Shown here piece after piece: positions 28,793 to 38,564 of a DNA stretch of 64,000 bases. The DNA is from Mycobacterium colombiense (lineage in GTDB: Bacteria > Actinomycetota > Actinomycetes > Mycobacteriales > Mycobacteriaceae), in the NCBI RefSeq assembly GCF_003284935.1, contig NZ_QMEV01000009.1, positions 56,808 to 120,807 of the forward strand. The letters run 5' to 3'. Numbering within the stretch: the stretch's first letter is position 1; each line of letters opens with the position of its first letter. The notes below the pieces were generated by a model. The model saw only the letters and a list, made by a program, of their open reading frames with translations, made no database searches and was not told the origin of the DNA. Both the position numbers and the translations under genes were made by a program.

Positions 28793-29359
28793 ATGGCACT
28801 GAGTTCGCTGACCGAGCTGGACCAATACAAAGCCGCGCCCTTCCCGCCGGGCTATCCCGACACCACGCGGACGTTCTACAGTCCGGTCGACCGGGTGCAC
28901 GAAGCGCTCAAGTCCCTGTTGACGTCGGCCACCAAGACCATCGTCGTGGCGATGTACGGATATGACGACGTGGAACTCAACTCGGTGCTGCAGTCGGCGC
29001 TGAACGACGAAAAGATCTACGTGCAAATGAGTCTCGACTCCACCCAGGCCGCCGGCAAGTCCGAGCGCGCCCTGCTGGCCCCGTGGCTCAACGACAAGGT
29101 CGGCAACAGCATCGCGATCGGCCACAGCGAGAAGTCGGCGATCATGCATTTGAAGATGGTGATCATCGACGGCGTCGACGTCATCACCGGCTCCACGAAC
29201 TGGTCCACCGGCGGGGAATCCAAGCAGGACAACCAGCTCACCGTGATCCGCGACCCGTATGTGTGCGCCGAGGCCCGCTCGCGGATCGACATCATTCACG
29301 ACGGCATGCTCAAACAGATGGTCGCGCAGGCCCGATCCGCCGGCCCCGCGCCTAGCTGA
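28793..29359 (+). CDS. Single-HKD phospholipase D-like protein (lipase or nuclease)
   Basis: This 188-residue protein has one HKD motif, His-x-Lys-x4-Asp in IMHLKMVIIDGVDVITGSTNWS, which is typical of Nuc-type enzymes and bacterial PLD-like proteins that work as dimers. The N-terminal half holds RVHEALKSLLTSATKTIVVAMYGY, the usual PLDc_2 opening cut into helices and a strand. There is no signal peptide. A good site (GAGGAG, 8 bases) precedes the ATG. It could cut phospholipid or DNA. Its end overlaps the end of recD by 8 bp on the opposite strand. Confidence 0.85.
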   Translation: MALSSLTELDQYKAAPFPPGYPDTTRTFYSPVDRVHEALKSLLTSATKTIVVAMYGYDDVELNSVLQSALNDEKIYVQMSLDSTQAAGKSERALLAPWLNDKVGNSIAIGHSEKSAIMHLKMVIIDGVDVITGSTNWSTGGESKQDNQLTVIRDPYVCAEARSRIDIIHDGMLKQMVAQARSAGPAPS

Positions 29360-31064
29360 CCGACCGCAGTCGCTGCCGCAATCCGGTGGCCCGCAGCGCC
29401 CGGCGCTGGATCGCCGCGCGGACGGATGCCTCGGGGCCCACCACGCGCACCCGGGTTTTCGCGCGGGTCACCGCCGTGTAGAACAGTTCGCGCGTCAGCA
29501 GCCGCGAATCCTCCGGCGGTATCAGCACCGTCACCTCGTCGGCCTGGCTGCCCTGGCTCTTGTGGATGGTCATGGCGTGCATGGTCTCCACCTCGCCGAG
29601 CCTGCTGGTCGCGAAATCCAGCGGGCCGGTCGCGCCGGCGATGACGGCCCGCAGGCCGTCCGGACCGGCCACCGTCACGCCCGTGTCGCCGTTGTAGAGG
29701 CGCAGCCCGTAATCGTTCGCGGTCACCAGCAGGGGACGCCCGGCATACCACTGCGACCACGCGGGCTGGCCGGTCGCTTCGCCAATCCACTTCTGCACCT
29801 GGGCATTCCAGTGCGTCGCCCCGTAGGGTCCCTCGCGGTGCGCGCACAACAACCGGTGTTCGTCGAGCGTGGCCAGGGCCTGGGGCACCGCGCCCAGCAG
29901 CGCGGCCGAGCGCAGCCGCAACGCGTGCGCAACCAGCACCTCACGCAGCCGGTCGGCCGGGCGCTCGGAGTCCACCCACTCGACGTGCTCACCGCCGGCC
30001 GCCAACAACTCCAGGACGCGGTCCGCGTCACCGGCCCGGATCGCCTCGGCCAGGGCGCCGATCGACGTGCCGTATCGGTGCGGGGTGCGCAGGGCGGCCA
30101 CCCGGACATCGTCGCGACCGGCCAGCCCGTCCACCAGGTCGGCCAGCACCGCGCCCGCTTCCACCGAGGCCAACTGGTCGGGGTCACCCACCAGGATCAG
30201 CCGGGTGTCCGGCCGGACCGCTTCGACCAGCCGGGCCATCATGGTCAACGACACCATCGAGGTTTCGTCGACGACGATGACGTCGTGTGGCAGCCGGTTG
30301 CCGCGATTGTGCTTGAACCGCACCGACGTATCCGGCCGGGGTCCCAGGAGCCGATGCAGCGTGGTTCCCGCAAGACCCGTCAGCCGCACCCTGTCCGCGG
30401 CGGGCAGCTCCTCGATTCCCGTGGCCACCGCCTCGGCGAGCCGGGCCGCCGCCTTGCCGGTCGGTGCGGCCAGCGCGATCCGGGGACGCGGCCGGCCGGC
30501 GCGCTCGGCCTGTTCGACCAGCAGGGCGAGCAGGCGGGCGATCGTGGTGGTCTTGCCGGTGCCGGGCCCGCCGGTCAACACGGTCAGCGCCTGCGACACC
30601 GCGATCGCGGCGGCGGCCCGCTGCTCGTCGTAGCCGGCCGGGAAAAGCCTGTCGTAGGTGGACGATTCGACGGCGGCGGGCGCCACCGAAAGCGCCAGCA
30701 GGTCGGTGCAGACCTGCTCCTCCTCGAGCCAGTACCTGTCGAAGTACAGCAGGTCCCCGAGCAGCCGCAGCACCGGCGGCGTCTGCAGCAGCGCGCTGCC
30801 CCGCACCGCCGCCATCCAGTCGTCGGCGTCCGGCCAGGGCAGGTCGGACACGCTCACCTGGGCGGGCACCGCGCGCAGATCGACGCACACCGAGCCGCCC
30901 CGCAGCGCGCGCACCACCAGGGCGACCGCGAGCGCCACCCGCTCGTCGGGCTCGCTGGTGAGTGCGGTAAGCCGTTGCGCCACATGGATATCGGCCGGCT
31001 CGAAAACACCGGCATCGCTGAACGTGCGCAGCAGCCCGGTCGCAAACATGGCTTCGATCGTCAC
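29352..31064 (-). CDS. recD: Exodeoxyribonuclease V alpha subunit RecD
   Basis: RecD is the 5'-3' helicase of RecBCD. The 570-residue protein has a RecD N-terminal domain, the Walker A loop LTGGPGTGKTTTIARLL, the Walker B-like VVDETSMVSL, and helicase motifs LVGDPDQLASV, MTIHKSQGSQADEV and LFYTAVTRAK. The GTG start at 31064 overlaps the recB stop (GTGA), giving tight coupling; an ATG at 31049 is an alternative. It is the last gene of the recCBD operon. Confidence 0.95.
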   Translation of the reverse strand: MTIEAMFATGLLRTFSDAGVFEPADIHVAQRLTALTSEPDERVALAVALVVRALRGGSVCVDLRAVPAQVSVSDLPWPDADDWMAAVRGSALLQTPPVLRLLGDLLYFDRYWLEEEQVCTDLLALSVAPAAVESSTYDRLFPAGYDEQRAAAAIAVSQALTVLTGGPGTGKTTTIARLLALLVEQAERAGRPRPRIALAAPTGKAAARLAEAVATGIEELPAADRVRLTGLAGTTLHRLLGPRPDTSVRFKHNRGNRLPHDVIVVDETSMVSLTMMARLVEAVRPDTRLILVGDPDQLASVEAGAVLADLVDGLAGRDDVRVAALRTPHRYGTSIGALAEAIRAGDADRVLELLAAGGEHVEWVDSERPADRLREVLVAHALRLRSAALLGAVPQALATLDEHRLLCAHREGPYGATHWNAQVQKWIGEATGQPAWSQWYAGRPLLVTANDYGLRLYNGDTGVTVAGPDGLRAVIAGATGPLDFATSRLGEVETMHAMTIHKSQGSQADEVTVLIPPEDSRLLTRELFYTAVTRAKTRVRVVGPEASVRAAIQRRALRATGLRQRLRSVS

Positions 31065-34000
31065 GCGGCCGCCCCCCGCGCATCGAGCAGGTCCGACAGC
31101 GCCGCGATCAGCGGCCAGGGCGGCCGCCAATCGAAGACGCCCGCCGGATGGCCGTCGAGCACCGGCGTATCGGCACCACACATGCCCCGCAGGAACAGGT
31201 ACAGGACGCCGCCCAGATGCCGGCCCGGGTCGTAGTCCGCCAGCCGCCATCGCAAAAATCGGTGCAGCACAGCGCAATACAACAGCGCCTGCAGCGGATA
31301 ATCCGAGTGCAACATCGCCTCGGCCATCCGTGACCGGTCGTAGTCGGCGGCGGTCAGCGGCCGCTCCGGGTCCCCGAGCCGGTTGGTCTTGTAATCCACC
31401 ACCACGAAGCGGTGCCCGGCGCCGTCGGGGACGCGCAGCACGGCGTCGATGGAACCGGTGAGGTATCCGCGCAGCGACTGATCGCCCAGGCCCGGTTCGG
31501 CCAGCCGGTCGGCATACGATGCCAGCACGTCACCGGCCGGCAGGTGCTCGCGCAACAGCGGCGCCAGATCCGCCAGCCGCACCTCCGCCGCCGTGGAACG
31601 ACGATCACCGCCGGCCAGCGGCAACTCAAAGTCCAGCTCGCGCAACCGGTCTGACAATCCGATCTGGCGCAGCGTTATGCCGCCGGTCAGCGCGCCCAGC
31701 GGGGTGTCGTGCATCGGCACCATCGCCGCGGCCAGGTCCTCGGGGGCCACGGCGACCGGCCACCACGTCGAATGCGCCCGGATCTGTGACTCCAGCTCGG
31801 CGGCCAGATCCGCGGCGAACGGGTCGGCCGTCTCGAGCACGGCGTGCACCAGGGTGCCGAACGTGGCGCCCGCGGGAAGGTCGGCCATCGGCGAGGGTAC
31901 GTCCGGCCCGGCCACCGCGGACACCAACGGGATCTCGCCGACCTCGTCGTCGAGTTCGCCGATTTCGGGTTCGCTGCTCACCCCGCCGGCTTGCGCCGCC
32001 CGGATCAGGCCGGAATAGGAGGTGCGCCGCCACCCGGTGTCGATGCCGCGGTGGAAGTGGCGATTCTCCAGGCGCCCGGGCACCGGCGCGGCGGGCAGCG
32101 GTGGGGCCGCCGCCACCACGGATTCCTCGATGACCGGCCCGCCGGCCGCCTCCCACTCGCGCAGCCGGGCCAGGGCGTCGTCGTCGGAGACCTTCGCGGG
32201 TTCGCACCGGTCCGGCACCACCGGTTCGCCGGGCCGCCGGCCGCGCAGCAGCCGCGACAGGCCGCCGTTGGGCTCGTAGTACGCCGGTGACCACCACGCC
32301 ACCACCTGGGACTGCGCCCGGGTGAGTGCGACGTAGGTCAGGCGACTGTCGTCGCTGGCGTCCTCCTTGCGGCCCAGCCGCTCAACGGCTTTGAAGTCGG
32401 GGCTGTCCTTGCCCCCGACGTGCAGGCAGCGGGTGCCGTCCTCGTCGTGGAAGAGGACCACGTCGCTGTCCTGGGTGTTGCGGTTGAACGCGAACGGCAG
32501 GTACACGATCGGGTACTGCAGGCCCTTGCTGACGAAGACGGTCATGATCTGGACGGCCGCGGCGTCGCTGTCGAGGCGGCGGTTGCGCTCCGGGGCGCCG
32601 CTGCGCTCGTCACGCTGCCGGCGCAGCCAATCGCGCAGCGCGGGCAGGCTGTAGTGCTCGCGGTGCGCGACGTCCTGCAGCAGCTGGGTGACGTGCGCCA
32701 GGTCGGTCATGTGCCGCTCGCCGCCCCGCCAGGCGAGCACGCGGTTGCCCATGCCCAGCAATTGCGCGGCCTCGAAGATCGCCGCGACGCCGCGTTCACG
32801 GGCGTGACCGGCCCACTCCCGCAAGGTTTTCGCGATCCGATCCGTGACCGCGTCCCCGCCGGCGGCCAGCGACTCGGCCGTCTCGCCGAAGAACATCGTC
32901 GCCGCGGCCGCGCGCACCATGCCGGGCCGGTGTGGTTGATCGAAGGCCTCCAGCAGGCACAGCCAATCCTCGGCGGCCTCGGAGGTGAACACGTCGGAAT
33001 TGCCGGTGTAGACCGCGGGAACGCCCGCATCGCAGAGCGCGGTGAAGCAGGCGTGCGCGTCCCGGTGCTTCTCCACGATCACGGCGATGTCGCGGGCCTG
33101 CAGCGGTCTCCCCTCGAAGGTGGCACCGCTGGCCAGCAGCGCGCGGATGTCCGATGCCAGGTCCGCGCCGATGTGGTCGCGCACCTGGTCGATCGGCAGG
33201 TTCTGCACACCGCGGCGCCCCAACGTCTTTCGCGCCACCACGCGCAGCCGGAACGGCTCGTTGCGCGGCGCACCGGCGAGCCGGTGACCGTGGTGATGCG
33301 CGTCCACGTCGTTCACCACGATCGCGGGGTCGCCGAGCTGGGCGCCGCGCAGCACCACCTGCAGGCGCTGCAGCAGCGCGGAATCGCTGCGCCAGTTGGT
33401 GTCCAGCGTCTTGCGTTCACCCGCCGTCTCGGCCGCCCGAAGATACGTCACGATGTCACCGCCGCGAAACGCGTAGATCGCCTGCTTCGGATCGCCGATG
33501 AGGATCACGGTGGAGCGCCCGCTGAACGCCCGGTCGATGACCTGCCATTGCACCGGGTCGGTGTCCTGGAACTCGTCGACCATCACGATCGGCCAGCGCT
33601 GGTGCATGCGCAGCCGGGCGGGGGAGCCGTCGGTGGCCAGCGCGTCCGCCAGCCGGATCAGTAGGTCGTCATAGCCCAGGACGCCCAGCCGGCGCTTGCG
33701 CGTATCCAGTTCGGCCAGAACGTCATTGGCGAACCTGAGGCTGACGGCGGCCCGCGAGTCCGGATCCGGGTCGAGCGGGCGCAGCTGGGTCGACGGGTTC
33801 TTCACCACCTCGCGTGCCAGCCGCAGCGCCTCGCGGTAGTGCAGCACCGGGTCGTCGCGCTCCTGGCCGAAGTGGGCCAGATACAGATCGTCGACGATCT
33901 CGGTCACCAGGTCATCGAGGCTGTCGAGCAGCGTCACGCTCGCCGCGGTGTCGCCGGCCACGCCGAGCGAGCGCAACACCAGCTGGCAGAACTGGTGGGT

Positions 34001-34363
34001 GGTGGCGATCGTCGCAGCGTCGAAACCGGCCAGTGCGTCGCGAAGACGCTGGTGGCGCGCCGCACGCTGCTCGTCGGTGCCGGTGAGCAGGTGCGCGACC
34101 ACCTGATTGTCGCCGGCGACCGCGGGATCGGCGAAAGCCCTAACGGCGTCCACGATTTGACAGCGGACGCGTTCGCGCAGCTCCTGACTGGCGGCCCGCC
34201 CGAAGGTGATGAGCAGCATCTGGTCCAGCGTCGCCGCGCCGTCGGCGATGTACCGCGTGACGAGCCCGGCCAACGCGAAGGTCTTGCCGGTTCCCGCGCT
34301 GGCCTCCAGCACGGTGGTGGAGCGCTCGGCCGGCAGCGCACCCAGCAGGTCGAAGCGTTCCAT
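31061..34363 (-). CDS. recB: Exodeoxyribonuclease V beta subunit RecB
   Basis: RecB is the 3'-5' helicase and nuclease of RecBCD. This 1100-residue protein has Walker A (VLEASAGTGKTFALAGL), UvrD-type motifs (VMVDEFQDTDPVQW, ILIGDPKQAIYAFRG, TLDTNWRS) and a C-terminal RecB nuclease domain with GTLVHAVLE (His) and FVVVDYKTNRLG (Asp and Lys). The ATG at 34363 overlaps the recC stop as TGATG and matches the usual start of the family just before the first helicase motif. Mycobacterial RecBCD is known to work mainly in single-strand annealing rather than classic double-strand break repair. Confidence 0.96.
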   Translation of the reverse strand: MERFDLLGALPAERSTTVLEASAGTGKTFALAGLVTRYIADGAATLDQMLLITFGRAASQELRERVRCQIVDAVRAFADPAVAGDNQVVAHLLTGTDEQRAARHQRLRDALAGFDAATIATTHQFCQLVLRSLGVAGDTAASVTLLDSLDDLVTEIVDDLYLAHFGQERDDPVLHYREALRLAREVVKNPSTQLRPLDPDPDSRAAVSLRFANDVLAELDTRKRRLGVLGYDDLLIRLADALATDGSPARLRMHQRWPIVMVDEFQDTDPVQWQVIDRAFSGRSTVILIGDPKQAIYAFRGGDIVTYLRAAETAGERKTLDTNWRSDSALLQRLQVVLRGAQLGDPAIVVNDVDAHHHGHRLAGAPRNEPFRLRVVARKTLGRRGVQNLPIDQVRDHIGADLASDIRALLASGATFEGRPLQARDIAVIVEKHRDAHACFTALCDAGVPAVYTGNSDVFTSEAAEDWLCLLEAFDQPHRPGMVRAAAATMFFGETAESLAAGGDAVTDRIAKTLREWAGHARERGVAAIFEAAQLLGMGNRVLAWRGGERHMTDLAHVTQLLQDVAHREHYSLPALRDWLRRQRDERSGAPERNRRLDSDAAAVQIMTVFVSKGLQYPIVYLPFAFNRNTQDSDVVLFHDEDGTRCLHVGGKDSPDFKAVERLGRKEDASDDSRLTYVALTRAQSQVVAWWSPAYYEPNGGLSRLLRGRRPGEPVVPDRCEPAKVSDDDALARLREWEAAGGPVIEESVVAAAPPLPAAPVPGRLENRHFHRGIDTGWRRTSYSGLIRAAQAGGVSSEPEIGELDDEVGEIPLVSAVAGPDVPSPMADLPAGATFGTLVHAVLETADPFAADLAAELESQIRAHSTWWPVAVAPEDLAAAMVPMHDTPLGALTGGITLRQIGLSDRLRELDFELPLAGGDRRSTAAEVRLADLAPLLREHLPAGDVLASYADRLAEPGLGDQSLRGYLTGSIDAVLRVPDGAGHRFVVVDYKTNRLGDPERPLTAADYDRSRMAEAMLHSDYPLQALLYCAVLHRFLRWRLADYDPGRHLGGVLYLFLRGMCGADTPVLDGHPAGVFDWRPPWPLIAALSDLLDARGAAA

Positions 34364-37300
34364 CAGACCGGCCTCCGCTCGGCGCGCAGCATCGGCAGCC
34401 AGACCCGGGCCGCGTAGGCGCCGAGCCGGTTGGCCTCGCCGTCGCATTCCTCGCCCGGTCGCACGGGCTGCATCAGCTCGTCGAGCGGCACGCCCCTTCC
34501 CCACGCCCGCACGTGGGCCGGGGCCTGGTCCTCACCGGGGAAGCGGTCGCTGGACCTCCATCGGTATCGCGCCTCGGTCACCGGATCCTCGCCGCCGTGC
34601 CGGGCGGCCGCCCAGGCGTAAGACGTCTTGATGGGCAAGGGAATCGGTTCACGCCGCCCGGCGTCGTAGATCGCCACCAGCTCGCGCAGTATCTCGGTGG
34701 CATCCTCACCCTCGCGCGGCGGCCCCAGGCCCTCCACCCGCGTGGTAGTGCCCCTGCGCATCCGCCCGATGCACACCGCCGACCAATCGCGCCCGGGATC
34801 ATGAGCGACCAACGCCAGCAAGGGAATCCACGATTCGAGCAGGTGCTTGCCGTCCAGCCGCGAATACGTCACCGACACCAACCGGTCACCGTACACGGGT
34901 GACACCGTGCCGGTGAGGCGCCGCCCGCCGCCGAGATCGACGTCGACGTCGTAGGCGGCGGCGGGGCCGTGGCTTTCCATGTGTCCCAGCGCCTCGAGCG
35001 CCAACAGGGCGGCCTGGTCGCGAATCTCCGTGACCTTGCGCCAGCCCAGCTGGCCCGGGGGCAGCGTGCCGCGGCGCCACTCGGCTTGCCGCGCATCGTC
35101 GGGCGTCATGCCGCGCAGGATGTCGCCCAGCATCCGGTCGCCGACCGTCCACTCCTCGAGGCCGTCGATGTCGACCGGCATCGTGTCCTGCACGCCGTCG
35201 ACGTCGTAGGGCAGCGTGAATTCCAACGCGCGAAAGAAGCCCTTGACCGGATCCTTGAAGAAGCCGACCAGGTCGGCGAGGATGACGTCGCCGGCCGGCG
35301 GTGCGGGCAGCGGCCCCGAGATGAACTGCGGTCGTGCGCAGTGGTCGCCGGTGGTCGCGCGCGCCGCGCGCAACACCGTGGGGTCGAAACTGAACGGCAC
35401 GTCCGGCACCAGCCGGCCGGGGATCACGTTGCGAATGTCGAAGGGCTGCAACGGATGTTCGACGACGATGCGGCCGCGCACCTTGGTCGAGGTGGTCACG
35501 TCGAGGGTGTCCAGCAGCTCGGCCAGCGGCACCGCCGGGGGGCGCGGCTGCCCCGAATACTCGTTGGCGCCGGTGTAGGTGATGACCAGTTTCTCGGTGG
35601 CCGCGCCGATCGCGTCGAGCAGCAATTGCCGGTCCTCGGAACGGATGTCGCGTTCGCCCGTCATCGGGCAGCGGGCCAGCGAGTCGTCACCGTCGGCGAT
35701 GCCGAGCCGCGGGAACAGCCCGTCGTCCAGGCCCACCAGGCACACCACCCGGTGTGGCACCGAGCGCATCGGCACCATGGTGCACACCGTCAGGGTGCCG
35801 GTGCGGAAGTTGGCCCGCGTCGGGCGACCGGAGAGCCGGCGGGCCAGTAGCGCGCGAACGTCGGCCAGCCGCAGCGGCGTGTCCCCCCGGGATCCGGCGT
35901 GCGCGGTGGTCTGGGCGAACTCGCGTTGCAGCTGACCGGTCTGCCAGGCGTCGGCATCGCGGACCCGGGTCAGCATCGTGACACCGTCGGCGAGGGTGGC
36001 CAGCCATTCGGTCAGCGGCCGGGCGCCGGCGAGCGAGTCCAGAACGTGCTGCAGCCGCGCGACGAATTCGGCGAACTGGCCGGCCAATTGGACTCGATTG
36101 CTGCTGACGTCGTCGAGGGGCAGCGTCGCGTCGATCCACGCGTTCGAATCGTCGGACATCGCGACGCCGGCCAGTATCCGGTCGATGCCGAAACGCCATG
36201 TGTTGTGGACGAAATCGACGTGATAGGGCCGGCGATGCTCCTGATCCAACCCCCACCGGATGTTGGCCTGCCGCACCCAGCGGGTGATGGCCTCCAGATC
36301 GTCGTCGGTGAACCCGAACAGGGCGCGCACGGGCGGGGCCTGGGCCAGGTTGAGCACCTCACTGGCCGTCACGCGGCCGGCCGCCAGCGCGAGCAGCTGG
36401 GCGGCCACCCCGAGCAGCGGATTGGTCTGAATCGGCGAGCGGTCCGCCAGGCGCACGCGCAGCTGGTGGGCGGGATGCGCGCCGTGCACCACGTCGCCCA
36501 GGCCGAAGTCGGCCACGATCAGCGGCGCGTAGGTTTCGATGTCCGGGCACATCACCAGGATGTCGCGCGGCTCGAGCGTCGGGTCGTCCTGTAGCAGGCC
36601 CAGCAGCACTTCGCGCAGCACGTCGACCTGGCGGGCGGGGCCGTGGCAGTTGTGGATCTGCACCGATCGGTCGTCGGCCGCCAGCGTGCGGCCAACCGGC
36701 CGAACGGCGTTGGCGGCGATGTCGGATTGCAGCCAGCCCAGCAGCGTGTCCGGGCGGACGTGCCCAACCAGATAATCGTCGGTCGCGGCGTCGGCCGGCA
36801 GACTGCGTTGCAGCTCACGCAGGTCTCGTCCCAGCGTGGCGAGCAGCGGATGGGACACCGCGCGATGGCTGACGTCGTCGCGCCGCGGAATGGCGCCGTG
36901 TGCGCCGGCCAGCGCGCGCCACAGCGCGTCACTGGGGTGCGGTAGCCACAGATGCAGCTCGTGGTGGGCGGCCACCGCCTCCAGCAGCTCGACATCGGTG
37001 CGGGTCAATCGGGTGTGCCCGAACAGCGACAGCCGCGGCGGCAGCTCGCTGGGCCCTGCTCGCAGCCGCGCGATTGTCGTGGCGTGGCGGATGTGCGGTG
37101 GGTCGGCGGCGACCCGCGCGACCAGCGCCCGCCACAACTCGGGCTGCCAGCGCAGGTCCTCGTCGAGATCGCCGAGGTTCCCGTCGGCCCAGTCGACGAG
37201 GAGTTGCGGGCGTTGGCGGGCGTAGGAGTCGAACAGGCCGGCCAGCCGGCGCGCGACCTCGTATCGCCTGCCCCGGCGCAGCTCGGCCTCCGCGCCGGTG

Positions 37301-37659
37301 TGGAAGTGACCGACATGGGATGCCAGCGGGCGGCACCACGGTTCGTCCAGCGAGCAGTCGATGGCCTCCAGCAGCGGCCAGACCATGGCGTCCGGCGACC
37401 ACGGATCGTTCTCGGCCGTGCCGGTGAGCTCGGCGATCAACGAGCCCGGGCTGCGGAACGCGACTCCGGCGCACACCCCGTCGCCGCCGCGCGCCCCGAG
37501 CACGTGGGACAGCCGCTGGCTCAGCCAGCGCTCCACGCCGCGCGCCGGCACCACGACGAGTTCGGTGGCGAACGGGTCGGGCAGCGGGTCGGCCAGCACG
37601 GCGCCGAGACCGTCGGCCAACAGATCGGTGCGCTCGGCGCGGTGCAGATGAAGCGGCAT
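34363..37659 (-). CDS. recC: Exodeoxyribonuclease V gamma subunit RecC
   Basis: This 1098-residue protein matches RecC in length and features. It starts with MPLHLHRAERTDLLADGL and the VVPARGVERWLSQRLSHVLG segment. It has helicase-like folds without a Walker A loop and a C-terminal inactive nuclease-like domain. RecC holds the complex together and in other bacteria reads Chi. It is the first gene of recC-recB-recD, all overlapping. The gene upstream is an extra cyclopropane synthase on the same strand, 38 bp away. Confidence 0.95.
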   Translation of the reverse strand: MPLHLHRAERTDLLADGLGAVLADPLPDPFATELVVVPARGVERWLSQRLSHVLGARGGDGVCAGVAFRSPGSLIAELTGTAENDPWSPDAMVWPLLEAIDCSLDEPWCRPLASHVGHFHTGAEAELRRGRRYEVARRLAGLFDSYARQRPQLLVDWADGNLGDLDEDLRWQPELWRALVARVAADPPHIRHATTIARLRAGPSELPPRLSLFGHTRLTRTDVELLEAVAAHHELHLWLPHPSDALWRALAGAHGAIPRRDDVSHRAVSHPLLATLGRDLRELQRSLPADAATDDYLVGHVRPDTLLGWLQSDIAANAVRPVGRTLAADDRSVQIHNCHGPARQVDVLREVLLGLLQDDPTLEPRDILVMCPDIETYAPLIVADFGLGDVVHGAHPAHQLRVRLADRSPIQTNPLLGVAAQLLALAAGRVTASEVLNLAQAPPVRALFGFTDDDLEAITRWVRQANIRWGLDQEHRRPYHVDFVHNTWRFGIDRILAGVAMSDDSNAWIDATLPLDDVSSNRVQLAGQFAEFVARLQHVLDSLAGARPLTEWLATLADGVTMLTRVRDADAWQTGQLQREFAQTTAHAGSRGDTPLRLADVRALLARRLSGRPTRANFRTGTLTVCTMVPMRSVPHRVVCLVGLDDGLFPRLGIADGDDSLARCPMTGERDIRSEDRQLLLDAIGAATEKLVITYTGANEYSGQPRPPAVPLAELLDTLDVTTSTKVRGRIVVEHPLQPFDIRNVIPGRLVPDVPFSFDPTVLRAARATTGDHCARPQFISGPLPAPPAGDVILADLVGFFKDPVKGFFRALEFTLPYDVDGVQDTMPVDIDGLEEWTVGDRMLGDILRGMTPDDARQAEWRRGTLPPGQLGWRKVTEIRDQAALLALEALGHMESHGPAAAYDVDVDLGGGRRLTGTVSPVYGDRLVSVTYSRLDGKHLLESWIPLLALVAHDPGRDWSAVCIGRMRRGTTTRVEGLGPPREGEDATEILRELVAIYDAGRREPIPLPIKTSYAWAAARHGGEDPVTEARYRWRSSDRFPGEDQAPAHVRAWGRGVPLDELMQPVRPGEECDGEANRLGAYAARVWLPMLRAERRPV

Positions 37660-37697
37660 TGCGGTGTCACGATAAACCCCGACACCGACGCGGAGCT

Positions 37698-38564
37698 CTA
37701 CTTCGCCAGCGTGAACTGGTTGACGTCGATGTATCCGGCCCGGAACGCGTCGGCGCAGCCCGTCAGGTACCGCATGTAGCGCTGGTAGACCTCTTCGGAC
37801 TGGATCTCGACGGCCTCGCGATGGTGCGCCTGCAACGCCTCGGCCCAGCAGTCGAGCGTGCGGGCGTAGTGCAGCCGCAACGACTGCCTGCGTTTGAGGT
37901 TGAAGCCCATCTTCGAGGCGTGGAACTCCACGATCTCGATGGCCGGCAACTGGCCGCCCGGGAAGATCTCGGTGGCGATGAACTCGTTGAAGCTCGTCTG
38001 CTCCTCGGTCATCGGCAGGTCACGCTCGACGATCTGCTGCGGGGTCAGCATGGTGATGGTGTGCAACAGCATCACCCCGTCCTCGGGCAGGGTGCGGTGG
38101 GCCATTGCGAAGAAGTCGTCGTAGCGGTCGTACCCGAAATGCTCGAACGCGCCGATGGAGACGATCCGGTCGGCGGGCTCGTCGAACTCTTCCCAGCCGT
38201 GCAGCAGCACCCGCCTGGTGCGTTGGGTGTCCAGCGAATCGAAGAGCTTCTGCACGTGCGCGGCCTGGTGCTCGGACAGGGTCAGGCCGATGACGTTGAC
38301 GTCGTAGTTTTCCAGCGCGCGGCGCATCGTGCCGCCCCAGCCGCACCCGATGTCCAGCAGCGTCATGCCCGGCCGCAGGCCCAACTTGCCCAGCGAGAGG
38401 TCCATCTTGCGCAGTTGCGCCTCTTCCAGCGATATGTCTCGGTTGCGATCCCAGTACGCGCAGCTGTAGGTCATGGTGGGGTCGAGGAACAACCGGAAGA
38501 AGTCGTCGGACAGGTCGTAATGGGCCTGTACCTCTTCGAAGTGCGGCGTCAGGTGCTCTGCCAC
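37698..38564 (-). CDS. Mycolic acid cyclopropane synthase-family methyltransferase (extra copy)
   Basis: The 288-residue protein is a class I SAM methyltransferase of the CmaA/MmaA family. It has LTPHFEEVQAHYDLSDDFFR at the N-terminus, the SAM loop [13 protein letters not shown], the family motif RIVSIGAFEHFGYDRY and the C-terminal DVNQFTLAK. It is closest by eye to the MmaA2/CmaA1 type, so it likely forms cyclopropane rings on meromycolate chains. The GTG at 38564 is chosen because AAAGGCGGG lies 8 bases ahead and the length then matches the family. It lies 15 kb from the main mma cluster, next to recC. Confidence 0.88.
   Translation of the reverse strand: MAEHLTPHFEEVQAHYDLSDDFFRLFLDPTMTYSCAYWDRNRDISLEEAQLRKMDLSLGKLGLRPGMTLLDIGCGWGGTMRRALENYDVNVIGLTLSEHQAAHVQKLFDSLDTQRTRRVLLHGWEEFDEPADRIVSIGAFEHFGYDRYDDFFAMAHRTLPEDGVMLLHTITMLTPQQIVERDLPMTEEQTSFNEFIATEIFPGGQLPAIEIVEFHASKMGFNLKRRQSLRLHYARTLDCWAEALQAHHREAVEIQSEEVYQRYMRYLTGCADAFRAGYIDVNQFTLAK

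Noticed and set aside
29352..31277. Longer RecD start at 31277
   Set aside because: It would run 213 bp into recB and add unlike residues. The GTG at 31064 overlapping the recB stop gives the family length.
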